Shown one piece after another: positions 17,055 to 27,004 of a DNA stretch of 64,000 nucleotides; positions within the stretch are counted from its first letter, which is position 1; each line of letters begins with the position of its first letter. This stretch comes from Dialister pneumosintes. GTDB taxonomy: Bacteria; Bacillota; Negativicutes; Veillonellales; Dialisteraceae. Both the position numbers and the translations under genes were made by a program. The stretch is from assembly GCF_001717505.1 (NCBI RefSeq), contig NZ_CP017037.1, positions 411,001 to 475,000 of the forward strand, read 5' to 3'. Below the pieces are notes generated by a model, which had not been told where the DNA came from, ran no database searches, and worked only from the letters and a program-made list of their open reading frames with translations.

Positions 17055-17093
17055 AACAAAAATTCTGTTTTTAGAGGAAATGGAGATAAATTA

Positions 17094-17102
17094 TGATATA
17101 AT
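17094..17102 (+). promoter_or_regulatory. extended -10 promoter of ruvC
   Basis: TGATATAAT at 17094-17102, 36 bases before ruvC, without a recognisable -35 box. Same class as the pyrF promoter. Confidence 0.55.
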
Positions 17103-17137
17103 GAGGGCTAGAAAAGACTCATATTTAGGAGTGTGGC

Positions 17138-17638
17138 ATGCGAGCAATAGGAATAGATCCGGGTACCGGTCGTTGTGGGTTTGGCATTGTTGATAAAAAT
17201 GGAAATGAGATAAGAGCTATTGATTACGGTATTATTGAAACTCCGAAAGAAATGGAACTTATAGAAAGAATCCATATTGTTTATCAAGGGATAAAAGAGC
17301 TTATTACTCTTTATAAACCACAGGTCATGGGAGTAGAAACTTTATATTTTAATAAAAATATTACTACGGCAATTTCCGTTGCCGAAGCAAGAGGAGTTAT
17401 TTTATTAGCAGGATATCAAGAGAATATACCTGTATTTGAATGCACTCCGTTGCAAGTAAAACAGCAGGTTGTTGGATATGGACGTGCAGAAAAAGAACAA
17501 GTTATAAAAATGATTATGCATATGATGCATATTACATCCAAAATATCCCCGGATGACGCAGCAGATGCATTAGCCATTGCCCTTACTTCTATTTATCGAA
17601 CAGAACATGATTCTGTTTATGGGAGACTTAAATTATGA
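17138..17638 (+). CDS. ruvC: Holliday junction endonuclease RuvC
   Basis: RuvC resolves Holliday junctions in partnership with RuvAB. The 166-residue protein has the four acidic active-site residues in their expected places: Asp7 (GIDPGTG), Glu67 (GVETLYF), Asp140 and Asp143 (PDDAADALA). ATG 17138 follows AGGAGTGTGGC. The stop overlaps the ruvA start by four bases (ATGA), so ruvC, ruvA and ruvB are translated as a coupled unit. Confidence 0.97.
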   Translation: MRAIGIDPGTGRCGFGIVDKNGNEIRAIDYGIIETPKEMELIERIHIVYQGIKELITLYKPQVMGVETLYFNKNITTAISVAEARGVILLAGYQENIPVFECTPLQVKQQVVGYGRAEKEQVIKMIMHMMHITSKISPDDAADALAIALTSIYRTEHDSVYGRLKL

Positions 17639-18246
17639 TTGGATATATAAAAGGGACTATTACTGCCCTTTCTGAACGGGAATGTTTTGTTGAAACATCC
17701 GGTATTGGATACCGTGTACATGTTACAGATAGAGATCATGATTCCTTGGCGATTGGAGATGAAAGTAAATTATATATTCATATGGCAGTGCGTGAAGATG
17801 CGATTACTTTATATGGATTTATTGCTAGAGAAACCTATGAATTATTTTTATCTTTAATATCTGTATCAAAAATTGGACCTAAAGTAGCACTTTCTATTTT
17901 ATCTGTTATGAAACCGAGTATATTTGCAATGGCAATACAGAATAAAGATATTGATGCTTTAACTAAAATACCTGGAATTGGGAAAAAAACAGCCGAACGT
18001 ATGCTGGTAGAATTGAAAGATAAAATTAAAGGGATAGGCGTAGAAGTGTCGGCAAATAAGATATCTGTAGATACCTCCTATACAGGAATACAGGCAGAAG
18101 CAATGGCTGCTTTACAATCTTTAGGGTATGCTTCTATTGAAGTAGCAGATATTGTACGTAGAGTCAATCAGGAATATTCGGATGTTACAGATCCGGGGAA
18201 ATTTATCAGTTTAGTACTTCGAGAATTGGGGAAGGAGAAAAAATAA
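17635..18246 (+). CDS. ruvA: Holliday junction branch migration protein RuvA
   Basis: RuvA binds the four-way junction as a tetramer and recruits RuvB. The 203-residue protein shows the N-terminal OB fold (MIGYIKGTI), helix-hairpin-helix motifs in the middle (SKIGPKVALSILS and TKIPGIGKKTAERM), and a C-terminal three-helix domain (about 150-203) that contacts RuvB. It overlaps ruvC and abuts ruvB (TAA then GTG). Confidence 0.97.
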   Translation: MIGYIKGTITALSERECFVETSGIGYRVHVTDRDHDSLAIGDESKLYIHMAVREDAITLYGFIARETYELFLSLISVSKIGPKVALSILSVMKPSIFAMAIQNKDIDALTKIPGIGKKTAERMLVELKDKIKGIGVEVSANKISVDTSYTGIQAEAMAALQSLGYASIEVADIVRRVNQEYSDVTDPGKFISLVLRELGKEKK

Positions 18247-19326
18247 GTGCTGGAACATATCAAAAGCTCAAGAAGTGCGGCATTAGAATCGAATCAACAG
18301 GAACAAGAGCGTATTGTATCCAGAAAAGATAATGGCAAAGATATGTGGCAGCAGTCACTTCGTCCTAAATTTTTCAGAGATTATATAGGACAAGAAACCT
18401 TACGAAATAATTTATCTGTATACATAGAAGCAGCCAAAAAAAGAAAAGAAGCATTGGACCATGTATTGCTTTATGGTCCGCCGGGGTTGGGAAAAACTAC
18501 AATGGCTAACATATTAGCCAATGAGTTGGGAGTTAATTTTAGAGTTACTAGCGGTCCGGCTATTGAACGACCTGGAGATTTAGCTGCACTATTAACAAAC
18601 TTGGAAGAACATGATGTTCTTTTTATTGATGAAATTCACCGGTTAAATCGTAGTGTTGAAGAAATCTTATATCCGGCTATGGAAGATTTTGCATTAGATA
18701 TTGTTATGGGGAAAGGTCCGGGAGCTCGTTCTTATCGTTTGGATTTACCTCCCTTCACTTTAGTTGGTGCGACTACACGTGCAGGGGCTTTAGCAGCTCC
18801 TTTAAGAGATCGTTTTGGGATTGTATTTCGTATGCAATTTTATAGTCCTGAAGAATTGATGCTCATTATTAAGCGAGCAGCTACAATTTTATCTATTGAT
18901 ATAGAGGATGAAGGAGCTAGGGAAATCGCTAATCGTTCAAGAGGAACACCTCGTATTGCTAACCGACTTTTAAAACGAGTGCGTGATTTTGCACAAGTTA
19001 TGGGGAGCGGTATTATTACTGATGCAATAGCATCACATGCTTTGTTACAGCTTCATGTTGATGGTTTAGGCTTGGATGCTATTGATAGAGAAGTGATGAA
19101 GACTATTATTTATAAATTTAATGGTGGACCTGTCGGTGTAGATACTATAGCAGCTTCGGTTAGTGAAGAACGTGCTACTATTGAAGATGTTTATGAACCT
19201 TATTTAATGCAAATAGGGTTTCTTTCAAGAACACCACGAGGTCGTATTGCAACAAAAGCGGCTTATGATCATTTAGGAATTCCATGGAACAGTGAAAGGA
19301 CTCAGGGGTTGTTTGATGGAGATTGA
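18247..19326 (+). CDS. ruvB: Holliday junction branch migration ATPase RuvB
   Basis: RuvB is the AAA+ motor of branch migration. Walker [10 protein letters not shown] lies at residues 77-85 and Walker B with DEIH at 128-131; GATTRAG is sensor 1, and the C-terminal winged helix ends the protein. The GTG start at 18247 directly follows the ruvA stop, preceded by GGGGAAGGAG within ruvA. At 359 residues it is about 20 longer than the common form, because of an N-terminal extension of low conservation before ERIVSRK. Confidence 0.97.
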   Translation: MLEHIKSSRSAALESNQQEQERIVSRKDNGKDMWQQSLRPKFFRDYIGQETLRNNLSVYIEAAKKRKEALDHVLLYGPPGLGKTTMANILANELGVNFRVTSGPAIERPGDLAALLTNLEEHDVLFIDEIHRLNRSVEEILYPAMEDFALDIVMGKGPGARSYRLDLPPFTLVGATTRAGALAAPLRDRFGIVFRMQFYSPEELMLIIKRAATILSIDIEDEGAREIANRSRGTPRIANRLLKRVRDFAQVMGSGIITDAIASHALLQLHVDGLGLDAIDREVMKTIIYKFNGGPVGVDTIAASVSEERATIEDVYEPYLMQIGFLSRTPRGRIATKAAYDHLGIPWNSERTQGLFDGD

Positions 19327-19330
19327 TATA

Positions 19331-19537
19331 ATGAGCAAAATTATGATTTTAATAGGGATACTCTTTATTATTATCGGAATTCTTTTTTCTTTTAATGAAA
19401 AAATTCCTTTCATTGGTCATTTACCTGGAGATATTCATATTAAGTTAGGTCATACAGAGATTTATTTTCCTATTATTTCTTGTGTAATAGTGTCACTCAT
19501 AGGTTCACTTATTCTCAATATATTTTTTAAAAGATAA
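19331..19537 (+). CDS. DUF2905 family small membrane protein
   Basis: This 68-residue protein has two hydrophobic helices joined by a short loop with GHLPGDIHIKLGHTEIYFPI, the hallmark of DUF2905. The reading frame extends upstream into ruvB, but ATG 19331, nine bases after GGAG, is the sensible start. A small protein of this family often follows ruvB or precedes queA in Firmicutes; its function is not known. The SpoIID-like gene starts 11 bases after its stop. Confidence 0.85.
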   Translation: MSKIMILIGILFIIIGILFSFNEKIPFIGHLPGDIHIKLGHTEIYFPIISCVIVSLIGSLILNIFFKR

Positions 19538-19548
19538 AAGAGGTATTT

Positions 19549-20862
19549 ATGAATAAGAAAATACTTTTGACTATGATGGTCTGTTTAGGAATTACTATGA
19601 TGCCATCTTTTTCTATGCAAGCAAAAGTGGCAGAGAGTACTAAGCAGAGTGCATCTAAGAGTATAAAGTCTAAAAACATAGAAGCTACTAAAAAAACGGA
19701 TAAAAATTTAAGTAATAAAATCAATAAGAAAGAAATTGCAACTAATAAAGGTACTATGAAAATTACAGATAAAAAAGGAACATTAGGTCCGGACATTTCT
19801 GTAGGGCTTTTATTCGGGACGACGTCTGCACAAGTAACAGGAATACAAGACTTTTCTGTGGTGTCAGCAACCGGTAAAAAATTGGCTGCATTTAAAGCCG
19901 GCACTATCCTTACGGTAGAGCGTAAAGGAGCTTCTCTTTCTCTTAATAATCAGTCTTATGACCATACTGTTTTTCTTAAAACAGATAAAAATGGGGCTGC
20001 TTTTATGGTGAAAGGAAAAAAATATAGAGGCTATATGAAGTTGCTTTTAACAAATGGGAAATCCGGAGTTACAGTCGTTAATACATTACCGTTGGAAGAA
20101 TACCTTTATGGGGTAGTACCTTCAGAATCTATTTCTACATGGAAAGAAAATGCATTAAAAGCACAGGCGGTAGCAGCAAGAACATATGCTTTAAAACATA
20201 TGGGTGGTTATGCTTCGAGTGGATATGATGTAACAGATAATACAAGTTCACAAGTATATAATGGGTTTTCTGCAGAAACATCTGCCACTGATAAAGCTGT
20301 AGACAGTACTAAAGGTGAAATTCTTACCTATCAAGGGCAACCGATTGATGCATTATTTCATGCTAGTGGTGGAGGCTATACTGAAGACAGTGAAAATGTG
20401 TGGGGGATGAGTATTCCATACCTTAGAGCAGTTAAAGAAGAAGATACTCCGGAGGTTAAGAGTTCTTGGAATAAAACGATTCCTCTTTCGTCTATTGGAA
20501 CAGATTTAAGTATCGGTCAGCTTAAAAGTATAAAATTATCTCGGTTAAAGTCAGGTCCAATGAAAACCAGTGATCGTGGAGTATCGGGACGTGTTAAGCA
20601 AGTGGTTTTTGTTGGAAGTAAAGGACAGAAAATCATAACCGGTAATGCACTTAGAGATATGTATGGATTACGAAGTACTCTTTTTGATTTTAATATTGAG
20701 GGGAAAAATTTAGTTATTAACGGATATGGTTTCGGACATGGGCTAGGTATGTCACAATGGGGGGCAGAAGCCATGGCAAGAAAACATGATGATGATAAAG
20801 AGTATTATAAAACGATTTTAAGTCATTATTATAAAGGAACCGATATCAAAAAAATCTATTAA
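19549..20862 (+). CDS. SpoIID/LytB domain protein (secreted peptidoglycan-lytic type)
   Basis: The protein begins with a clear signal peptide (residues 1-26, ending SMQA-K). A Lys/Ser/Thr-rich low-complexity linker (about 27-75) follows, then an SH3-like stretch and the SpoIID domain from about 175: LPLEEYLYGVVPSE, KAQAVAARTYAL, and the C-terminal GYGFGHGLGMSQWGAEAMA. SpoIID proteins are lytic transglycosylases that cut denuded glycan strands; the Glu in VVPSES is the proposed catalytic residue. It need not imply sporulation, since the LytB/SpoIID domain is widespread. The 437-residue gene lies between DUF2905 and queA. Confidence 0.9.
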   Translation: MNKKILLTMMVCLGITMMPSFSMQAKVAESTKQSASKSIKSKNIEATKKTDKNLSNKINKKEIATNKGTMKITDKKGTLGPDISVGLLFGTTSAQVTGIQDFSVVSATGKKLAAFKAGTILTVERKGASLSLNNQSYDHTVFLKTDKNGAAFMVKGKKYRGYMKLLLTNGKSGVTVVNTLPLEEYLYGVVPSESISTWKENALKAQAVAARTYALKHMGGYASSGYDVTDNTSSQVYNGFSAETSATDKAVDSTKGEILTYQGQPIDALFHASGGGYTEDSENVWGMSIPYLRAVKEEDTPEVKSSWNKTIPLSSIGTDLSIGQLKSIKLSRLKSGPMKTSDRGVSGRVKQVVFVGSKGQKIITGNALRDMYGLRSTLFDFNIEGKNLVINGYGFGHGLGMSQWGAEAMARKHDDDKEYYKTILSHYYKGTDIKKIY

Positions 20863-20882
20863 TCGATAGGAGTATATAATTA

Positions 20883-21902
20883 ATGAAATTAGAGAATTTT
20901 AATTATGATTTACCAACAAATCTTATTGCACAAGAACCGGCAGAACCAAGAGACTCTTGTCGATTAATGTTAGTAGATAAAAAAACCGGAGAATGGGAAC
21001 ATCAATCTTTTCGGGATATTTTGAATGAAATTCGTGCAGGGGATGTTTTAGTTTTTAATAATACAAAAGTAATACCTGCTCGTTTATATGGGCAGCGTAA
21101 AGGCACCGGTGGAAAAGTGGAAATGCTCCTTTTATCACCTAAAGGAAATGATAACTGGGAGGTTCTAGTAAAACCCGGTAAAAAAGCATTACCCGGTACA
21201 GAAATAGTGTTTAATGAACATATGTCATGCCAAATTGTTGATAAAACCGATTTTGGTGGACGAATAGCACATTTTAAATATAATGGAGAATTTGATAGTA
21301 TTTTGGATCAAATTGGTGAAATGCCAATACCTCCTTATATTCATAAAAAATTAGAAGATAAAAATAAATATCAGACAATATATGCTAAATATAAAGGGTC
21401 TGCAGCAGCTCCTACAGCCGGATTACATTTTACAGAAGAATTATTAGAAGAAATTAAAAATCGTGGGGCAGGAGTTTATTTTGTAACATTGCATGTAGGC
21501 TTAGGAACATTTAGACCGGTAGCAAAAGAAAATATTGAAGAACATGAAATGCATAAGGAATGGTATGATGTTCCGCAAATTACTGCAGATGCGGTAAATC
21601 GTGCAAAGACAGAAGGGCGACGTATCATTGCAGTAGGTACTACTTCGGTACGTACGTTGGAATCGGCGGGGCAAACCGGTACTCTTGTTGCAGGAGGCGG
21701 CTGGACACAACTTTATATCTATCCGGGCTATGAATGGAATATTGTAGATGCTATTGTGACAAATTTTCATTTACCGGAATCTACTTTAATTATGATGATG
21801 GCAGCTTTTGCAGGAACAAATCATATCTTATCTGCTTATAAAGAAGCTGTTAATCAAAAATATAGGTTTTTTAGTTTTGGAGATGCTATGTTTTTACGAT
21901 AG
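20883..21902 (+). CDS. queA: S-adenosylmethionine:tRNA ribosyltransferase-isomerase
   Basis: QueA transfers the ribosyl part of SAM to preQ1 in tRNA, giving epoxyqueuosine. The 339-residue length is usual. Motifs include LIAQEPAEPRDSCRL near the N-terminus, FNNTKVIPARL, the APTAGLHFT block, and the C-terminal TNFHLPESTL(I)MM. ATG 20883 follows TAGGAGTATATAATTA. tgt, the preceding enzyme in the pathway, follows after a terminator and a 140-base gap, so the two are neighbours but probably separately transcribed. Confidence 0.97.
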   Translation: MKLENFNYDLPTNLIAQEPAEPRDSCRLMLVDKKTGEWEHQSFRDILNEIRAGDVLVFNNTKVIPARLYGQRKGTGGKVEMLLLSPKGNDNWEVLVKPGKKALPGTEIVFNEHMSCQIVDKTDFGGRIAHFKYNGEFDSILDQIGEMPIPPYIHKKLEDKNKYQTIYAKYKGSAAAPTAGLHFTEELLEEIKNRGAGVYFVTLHVGLGTFRPVAKENIEEHEMHKEWYDVPQITADAVNRAKTEGRRIIAVGTTSVRTLESAGQTGTLVAGGGWTQLYIYPGYEWNIVDAIVTNFHLPESTLIMMMAAFAGTNHILSAYKEAVNQKYRFFSFGDAMFLR

Positions 21903-21903
21903 T

Positions 21904-21952
21904 AAAATAAAAAATAGACCAACTTATAAAAGCATGGTCTATTTTTTATTTT
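21904..21952 (+). terminator. intrinsic terminator after queA
   Basis: AAAATAAAAAATAGACCA pairs perfectly with TGGTCTATTTTTTATTTT around a 13-base loop. Strong A/T flanks suggest function in either direction. Confidence 0.85.
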
Positions 21953-22033
21953 AAGGTTTGTATGGAATACGTATTAATGGTACTATTACAAAAGTAAATA
22001 TATTTTGATAAGGTATAAGAGGGTATAAAGTAA

Positions 22034-23152
<1,119 letters not shown>

Positions 23153-23208
23153 TAAAACACAAATATATTATAAGAATTTTGTATATTTGTAATTTTCTAT
23201 ATTTAGTA

Positions 23209-23217
23209 TGGTATAAT
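23209..23217 (+). promoter_or_regulatory. extended -10 promoter of yajC
   Basis: TGGTATAAT at 23209-23217, 31 bases before the yajC start; a weak TTGTAA lies 19 bases upstream. Confidence 0.55.
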
Positions 23218-23248
23218 AAAAAATATAAATTTTTGGGAGGTAAAATAC

Positions 23249-23617
23249 ATGGACGAAATTATTCAGGCACTGAAAGGTTTTTGGCCACTGTTGTTATTGT
23301 TAGCATTTTTCTATTTTGGAATGTATCGTCCACAGAAAAAACAACAGGATAAAAGAAATAAATTCTGGGAAGCGCTAAAAAAAGGAGACTATGTTATTAC
23401 GGCAGGAGGTATTTTCGGTCTTGTCAAGAAAATATCTGGAAACATTGTTTCTGTTCAAGTAGCACCGGGGACAGTTATCCAAGTGGATAAGCGTGCATTG
23501 CAGGCTCCACCGCAAGATATTAATAACAATAAGAAATCATCAGCTTATGAAGAAGACGATGATTATGAAGATGAAGAGTTAGATGCTGATACAATAGAGC
23601 AGAATGATAAAGAATAA
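23249..23617 (+). CDS. yajC: preprotein translocase subunit YajC
   Basis: YajC associates with SecDF at the Sec channel. The 122-residue protein has one membrane helix (about residues 10-26, WPLLLLLAFFYFGMYRPQKK), then the conserved KKGDYVITAGGIFG segment and a beta-rich domain. The C-terminal 30 residues are strongly acidic (EEDDDYEDEELD), longer than in many homologues. ATG 23249 follows GGGAGG. It overlaps the next gene by 14 bases; secD and secF follow, in the usual yajC-secD-secF grouping with one gene inserted. Confidence 0.93.
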   Translation: MDEIIQALKGFWPLLLLLAFFYFGMYRPQKKQQDKRNKFWEALKKGDYVITAGGIFGLVKKISGNIVSVQVAPGTVIQVDKRALQAPPQDINNNKKSSAYEEDDDYEDEELDADTIEQNDKE

Positions 23618-24197
23618 TTTATCTATAGGTAAAAAGAAAGAAAATCTTCGAAAAAGAATGCTCGCTGAAAGGCGAGCTCTTTCTGTTGAAAATCTTTCTA
23701 ATATGAGTATTTCATTAACCGGTAACATACAACAACTTGCTTCTTATAAAAGTGCACAAAAAATAATGACTTTCCTTGCAATGGAAGGCGAATCTAATTT
23801 GGATATGTTAATAAAGGATGCTTTGAAACTGGGGAAAGAAGTATATGTACCGGTTTGCCTTCCGGATAGACAAATGGAGGCAGGACGTGTTAAAGATATG
23901 TCTCATTTTGAGATAGGGACCTTAGGACTTCGTTGTTTGAAAAAAGGATATGAGACACTTGTTCCTGAAAAACTTGATTTAGTTTTAATTCCTGCTGTAG
24001 CTTGTGATATATTTGGACGACGATTAGGAATGGGAGCAGGATATTATGATAGATATTTGGAACGTATACCTTATGAAAAGCGTATAGCGGTTGTTTGGGA
24101 TTTTCAAGTACAAGAAGAGCCTATTCCCACAGAGCCCTTTGATATGGGTGTATCGTCTATTGTAACAGAGAAAAGAATTATAAAGATAATGAGGTGA
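23604..24197 (+). CDS. 5-formyltetrahydrofolate cyclo-ligase
   Basis: The enzyme converts 5-formyl-THF to 5,10-methenyl-THF with ATP, recovering a storage or inhibitory folate. The 197-residue protein has an N-terminal KKKENLRKRMLAERRAL segment, ending in the ATP-binding FGRRLGMGAGYYDRYLE and the C-terminal EPFDMGVSSIVTE. The start ATG 23604 lies within the end of yajC, so translation is likely coupled. Its place between yajC and secD has no obvious functional logic. Confidence 0.92.
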   Translation: MIKNNLSIGKKKENLRKRMLAERRALSVENLSNMSISLTGNIQQLASYKSAQKIMTFLAMEGESNLDMLIKDALKLGKEVYVPVCLPDRQMEAGRVKDMSHFEIGTLGLRCLKKGYETLVPEKLDLVLIPAVACDIFGRRLGMGAGYYDRYLERIPYEKRIAVVWDFQVQEEPIPTEPFDMGVSSIVTEKRIIKIMR

Positions 24198-24201
24198 GCT
24201 T

Positions 24202-25446
24202 TTGAATACTAAGCAAACGAATGCATTAAAACCTAAAAAATTGTTTAGATTTTGGGGATCGATTTTAGCAATTTTTGCAATATTTATTATTGCATTAGTT
24301 CCGTTAGTTAACAGCATACGACAGGGTCTTGATCTTCAAGGTGGTACACATATTGTTATGCAGGCAGAGGATACTGCTGAGAACAAGGTTACACCGGAAG
24401 CGGTGACTCAGGTTATTAATATTATGCAGAAACGTATTAATGAGATGGGACTTACAGAACCGATTATTCAACGTGAAGGTGCGGATCGAATTATTATTGA
24501 ATTGCCGGGAGAAAAAGACCCTAAAAAAGCGATTGAAACTATTGGAAAAACGGCAGTGCTTCAGTTTAAAGATGAAGAGGGGCGTGTAGCATTAACCGGA
24601 GAAGACTTAAAGAATGCGCAAGAACGTGTAGGGGAAAATCGTTCACCGGTAGTTGCGTTAGATTTTACAACACAAGGTGCTGAAAAGTTTAGCCAATTAA
24701 CCTCAGATAATATTGGTCGTAGAATAGGAATTTATTTAGATGGAAGTTTATTAACCAATCCAGTGGTTAATGAAAGAATTGATGGTGGCAGTGCTGTTAT
24801 AACCGGGCAAAAAAATTTAGAGGAAGCAAAAGATTTAGCAATTCTTCTTCGTAGTGGTGCTTTACCTGTTAAAGTATCTGTTATGGAGGTTCGTACGGTC
24901 GGACCTTCTTTAGGTCAAGACTCTAAAGATAAGTCCGTTATGGCGTTTACAATAGGACTTTCATTAATTGTACTCTTTATGCTTGGTATGTATCGTATGT
25001 CAGGTTTTGTTGCAGATACAGCTCTTCTTGTATATGTATTAATTCTTTTAGGTATATTGAGTGCATTACATGCAACACTTACATTACCAAGTATTGCAGG
25101 TATAATACTTTCTATAGGCATGGCAGTCGATGCTAATATTTTAATTTTTGAAAGATTTAAGGAAGAAATTGAGTCAGGTAAAGTATTGAGACTAGCAATC
25201 CAGTCCGGATTTAAACGTGCATTTACTACTATTTTTGATGCTAATATGACAGTAATTATTACATCAGCTATTCTTTTTTTCTTAGGAAGCGGCACTGTCA
25301 AAGGGTTTGCTTTTACATTAGGTCTTGGGGTAGCAGTAAGTATGTTTACTGCTATTACGGTCAGTCGTACATTGCTTATGTTCCTAATTGACGCATCTTG
25401 GATTCATAATCCGTGGTGGTTTGGCGGAAAGAGGGGAAATAACTAA
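24202..25446 (+). CDS. secD: protein translocase subunit SecD
   Basis: SecD with SecF pulls exported proteins from the SecYEG channel using proton motive force. The start is TTG 24202 behind GAGGTGAG. The 414-residue protein has an N-terminal helix (about 12-34), the GLDLQGGTH motif, the periplasmic P1 region, and five C-terminal helices with GMAVDANILIFERFKEE. It is much shorter than E. coli SecD, as is usual in Firmicutes, because the P1 domain is reduced. It shares one base with secF. Confidence 0.96.
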   Translation: MNTKQTNALKPKKLFRFWGSILAIFAIFIIALVPLVNSIRQGLDLQGGTHIVMQAEDTAENKVTPEAVTQVINIMQKRINEMGLTEPIIQREGADRIIIELPGEKDPKKAIETIGKTAVLQFKDEEGRVALTGEDLKNAQERVGENRSPVVALDFTTQGAEKFSQLTSDNIGRRIGIYLDGSLLTNPVVNERIDGGSAVITGQKNLEEAKDLAILLRSGALPVKVSVMEVRTVGPSLGQDSKDKSVMAFTIGLSLIVLFMLGMYRMSGFVADTALLVYVLILLGILSALHATLTLPSIAGIILSIGMAVDANILIFERFKEEIESGKVLRLAIQSGFKRAFTTIFDANMTVIITSAILFFLGSGTVKGFAFTLGLGVAVSMFTAITVSRTLLMFLIDASWIHNPWWFGGKRGNN

Positions 25447-26357
25447 TGAAAAGAATTGACATTGTGGGGCATCGTAAATGGTGGTTCAGTTTATCAAGCT
25501 TACTGGTTATTATTGCTTTCATTTGTATATTTATGAAAGGGTTTAATTTCGGAATTGATTTTACCGGAGGAACTATTCTTGATTTAAAGTTTGAGCAAAC
25601 AGTTACTGTTGCACAAGTTCGTGAAGGGCTTCGTAAAGATAACTTGGAAAATAGCGTAATCCAATTGAGTGGAGATACTTTTGAAGAATCCGGAAAAGAA
25701 GTAATTATACGTACTCGTAGTCTTACTGCTGATGAAGCACAAACTATTGTTTCTCATATAAGTGATAGTGTGGGGAAGACAGAAATTAATCGAATAGAAA
25801 CTGTTGGAGCAGTAATCGGTTCTGAAGTTACTAAAAATACATTGTTAAATGTGGGATTATCTTTTGCAGTGTTAGTTCTTTATATGTCTATTCGGTTTGA
25901 ATATCGCATAGCTTTTTCTTCTATTCTAGCCATTTTACATGACATTATTGTAGTTTTAGGAGTATTTTCTTTTTTCCAGTTAGAAATCGATGCTTCTTTT
26001 TTAGCGGCCATTTTAACAGTTCTTGGTTATTCTATGAACGAATCTGTAGTTATATTTGATAGAATTAGAGAAAGTATTCGTACTCATAAACGTACAGATA
26101 GCTTTAAAATTTTAGCAAATGATTCGATATATCAAACGATACGTAGAAGTTTTTATACGTTAAGTACGGTTTTATTCGCTACCGGTTCTTTATATTTCTT
26201 TGGTGGAGAAACGACAAAAAATTTTGCATTGGTTATGCTGGTAGGTTTTATTAGTGGTGCTTATTCTTCTATTTGCGTAGCTACTTCTCTTTGGGTAACT
26301 TGGCATGAACATGCTTCAAGTCGCCGAAATGAAAGTTTAAAATCTAATAAAAAATAA
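25446..26357 (+). CDS. secF: protein translocase subunit SecF
   Basis: SecF partners SecD in the membrane. The 303-residue protein has six helices; the family motif GFNFGIDFTGGT lies at residues 29-40 and the fourth-helix region with GYSMNESVVIFDRIRE near 195-210. The C-terminus carries FFGGETTKNFALVMLVGFISG-type helix residues. ATG 25446 overlaps the secD TAA. A terminator follows. Confidence 0.96.
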   Translation: MKRIDIVGHRKWWFSLSSLLVIIAFICIFMKGFNFGIDFTGGTILDLKFEQTVTVAQVREGLRKDNLENSVIQLSGDTFEESGKEVIIRTRSLTADEAQTIVSHISDSVGKTEINRIETVGAVIGSEVTKNTLLNVGLSFAVLVLYMSIRFEYRIAFSSILAILHDIIVVLGVFSFFQLEIDASFLAAILTVLGYSMNESVVIFDRIRESIRTHKRTDSFKILANDSIYQTIRRSFYTLSTVLFATGSLYFFGGETTKNFALVMLVGFISGAYSSICVATSLWVTWHEHASSRRNESLKSNKK

Positions 26358-26397
26358 TAAAAAGAGAGTCTGTTGTAAAGACTCTCTTTTTATTATT
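26353..26397. terminator. terminator after secF
   Basis: Bases 26353-26371 (AATAATAAAAAGAGAGTCT) pair with 26379-26397 around a seven-base loop; both flanks have A or T runs. Confidence 0.85.
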
Positions 26398-26406
26398 TAA
26401 ATTTAG

Positions 26407-26470
26407 TTGATTATGAAATTTCTTTATGTTAAACTTAACACAAGTCCTTAAAGGACGAAGTTGTTTTTTT
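26407..26470 (+). promoter_or_regulatory. cspA promoter and leader hairpin
   Basis: TTGATT (26407) and TAAACT (26430), 17 bases apart, make a possible promoter. The leader then has GTCCT/AGGAC (26444-26456) and flanking CAA/TTG bases, followed by seven T residues at 26464-26470, ending just before AGGAGGA. It resembles a weak attenuator, and could alternatively be a temperature-sensitive structure. Confidence 0.35.
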
Positions 26471-26487
26471 ATCAGGAGGAATTTTCC

Positions 26488-26688
26488 ATGAAAGGTACAG
26501 TTAAGTGGTTCAGCGCAGAAAAGGGTTATGGATTTATTGAAAAGGAAGATGGTGGCGACGTATTCGTTCACTTCTCCGCAATCCAGTCCGAAGGCTTTAA
26601 GACTCTGAATGAAGGCCAGCAGGTTGAATTCGATGTTGTCTCTGGCGCTAGAGGAGATCAGGCTGCTAACGTTAATGTCATTGCGTAA
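26488..26688 (+). CDS. cold shock protein, CspA family
   Basis: This is a 66-residue single-stranded nucleic-acid chaperone with one cold-shock domain. RNP1 KGYGFI is at residues 12-17 and RNP2 VFVHF at 25-29. The start ATG 26488 follows AGGAGGA; the frame is open nine codons further upstream but without a ribosome site. Codons are visibly more GC-ended (GCC, GGC, TCC) than in neighbouring genes, which fits high expression. It is monocistronic, between two strong terminators. Confidence 0.96.
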   Translation: MKGTVKWFSAEKGYGFIEKEDGGDVFVHFSAIQSEGFKTLNEGQQVEFDVVSGARGDQAANVNVIA

Positions 26689-26744
26689 TCACTTATTGAC
26701 TATAAAGATATAGTTTCAATTAGAATTAATCAATGAAAGACTAG

Positions 26745-26791
26745 CAAAACAAAAGAAGCACTACTTGTAAAGTAGTGCTTCTTTTGTTTTG
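26745..26791. terminator. terminator after the cold shock gene
   Basis: A 20-base perfect stem (CAAAACAAAAGAAGCACTAC and its complement) with loop TTGTAAA and flanking T residues. It starts 56 bases after the stop. Confidence 0.9.
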
Positions 26792-26931
26792 TTCATAAAT
26801 AGATTGTTTGATATAAAATTATATTATAAACATATATGTTTAATTGTTATACTTTTTCATAATTTATGTTTTTTTATTATAGTTAAAATGTTTTAAAAGC
26901 AATTTATTACATATGTATAACTGTTTTATAT

Positions 26932-26959
26932 TTGAAATAAAATGATAATCATATATAAT
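26932..26959 (+). promoter_or_regulatory. hpf promoter with Fur-like inverted repeat
   Basis: TTGAAA (26932-26937) and TATAAT (26954-26959) are 16 bases apart. The spacer contains ATGATAATCAT, a 5-1-5 inverted repeat resembling the core of a Fur/PerR-type site. The interval 26689-27004 otherwise holds only the terminator and AT-rich sequence. Confidence 0.5.
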
Positions 26960-27004
26960 AAAAACAAGAGATAAAAAGGTGCATCTCTAAAAGGAGGATT
27001 CATT

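Noticed and set aside
19549-20862. Evidence for sporulation
   Set aside because: One SpoIID/LytB-domain protein and a SpoVB-like flippase occur in many non-sporulating Firmicutes; no other sporulation gene is present.
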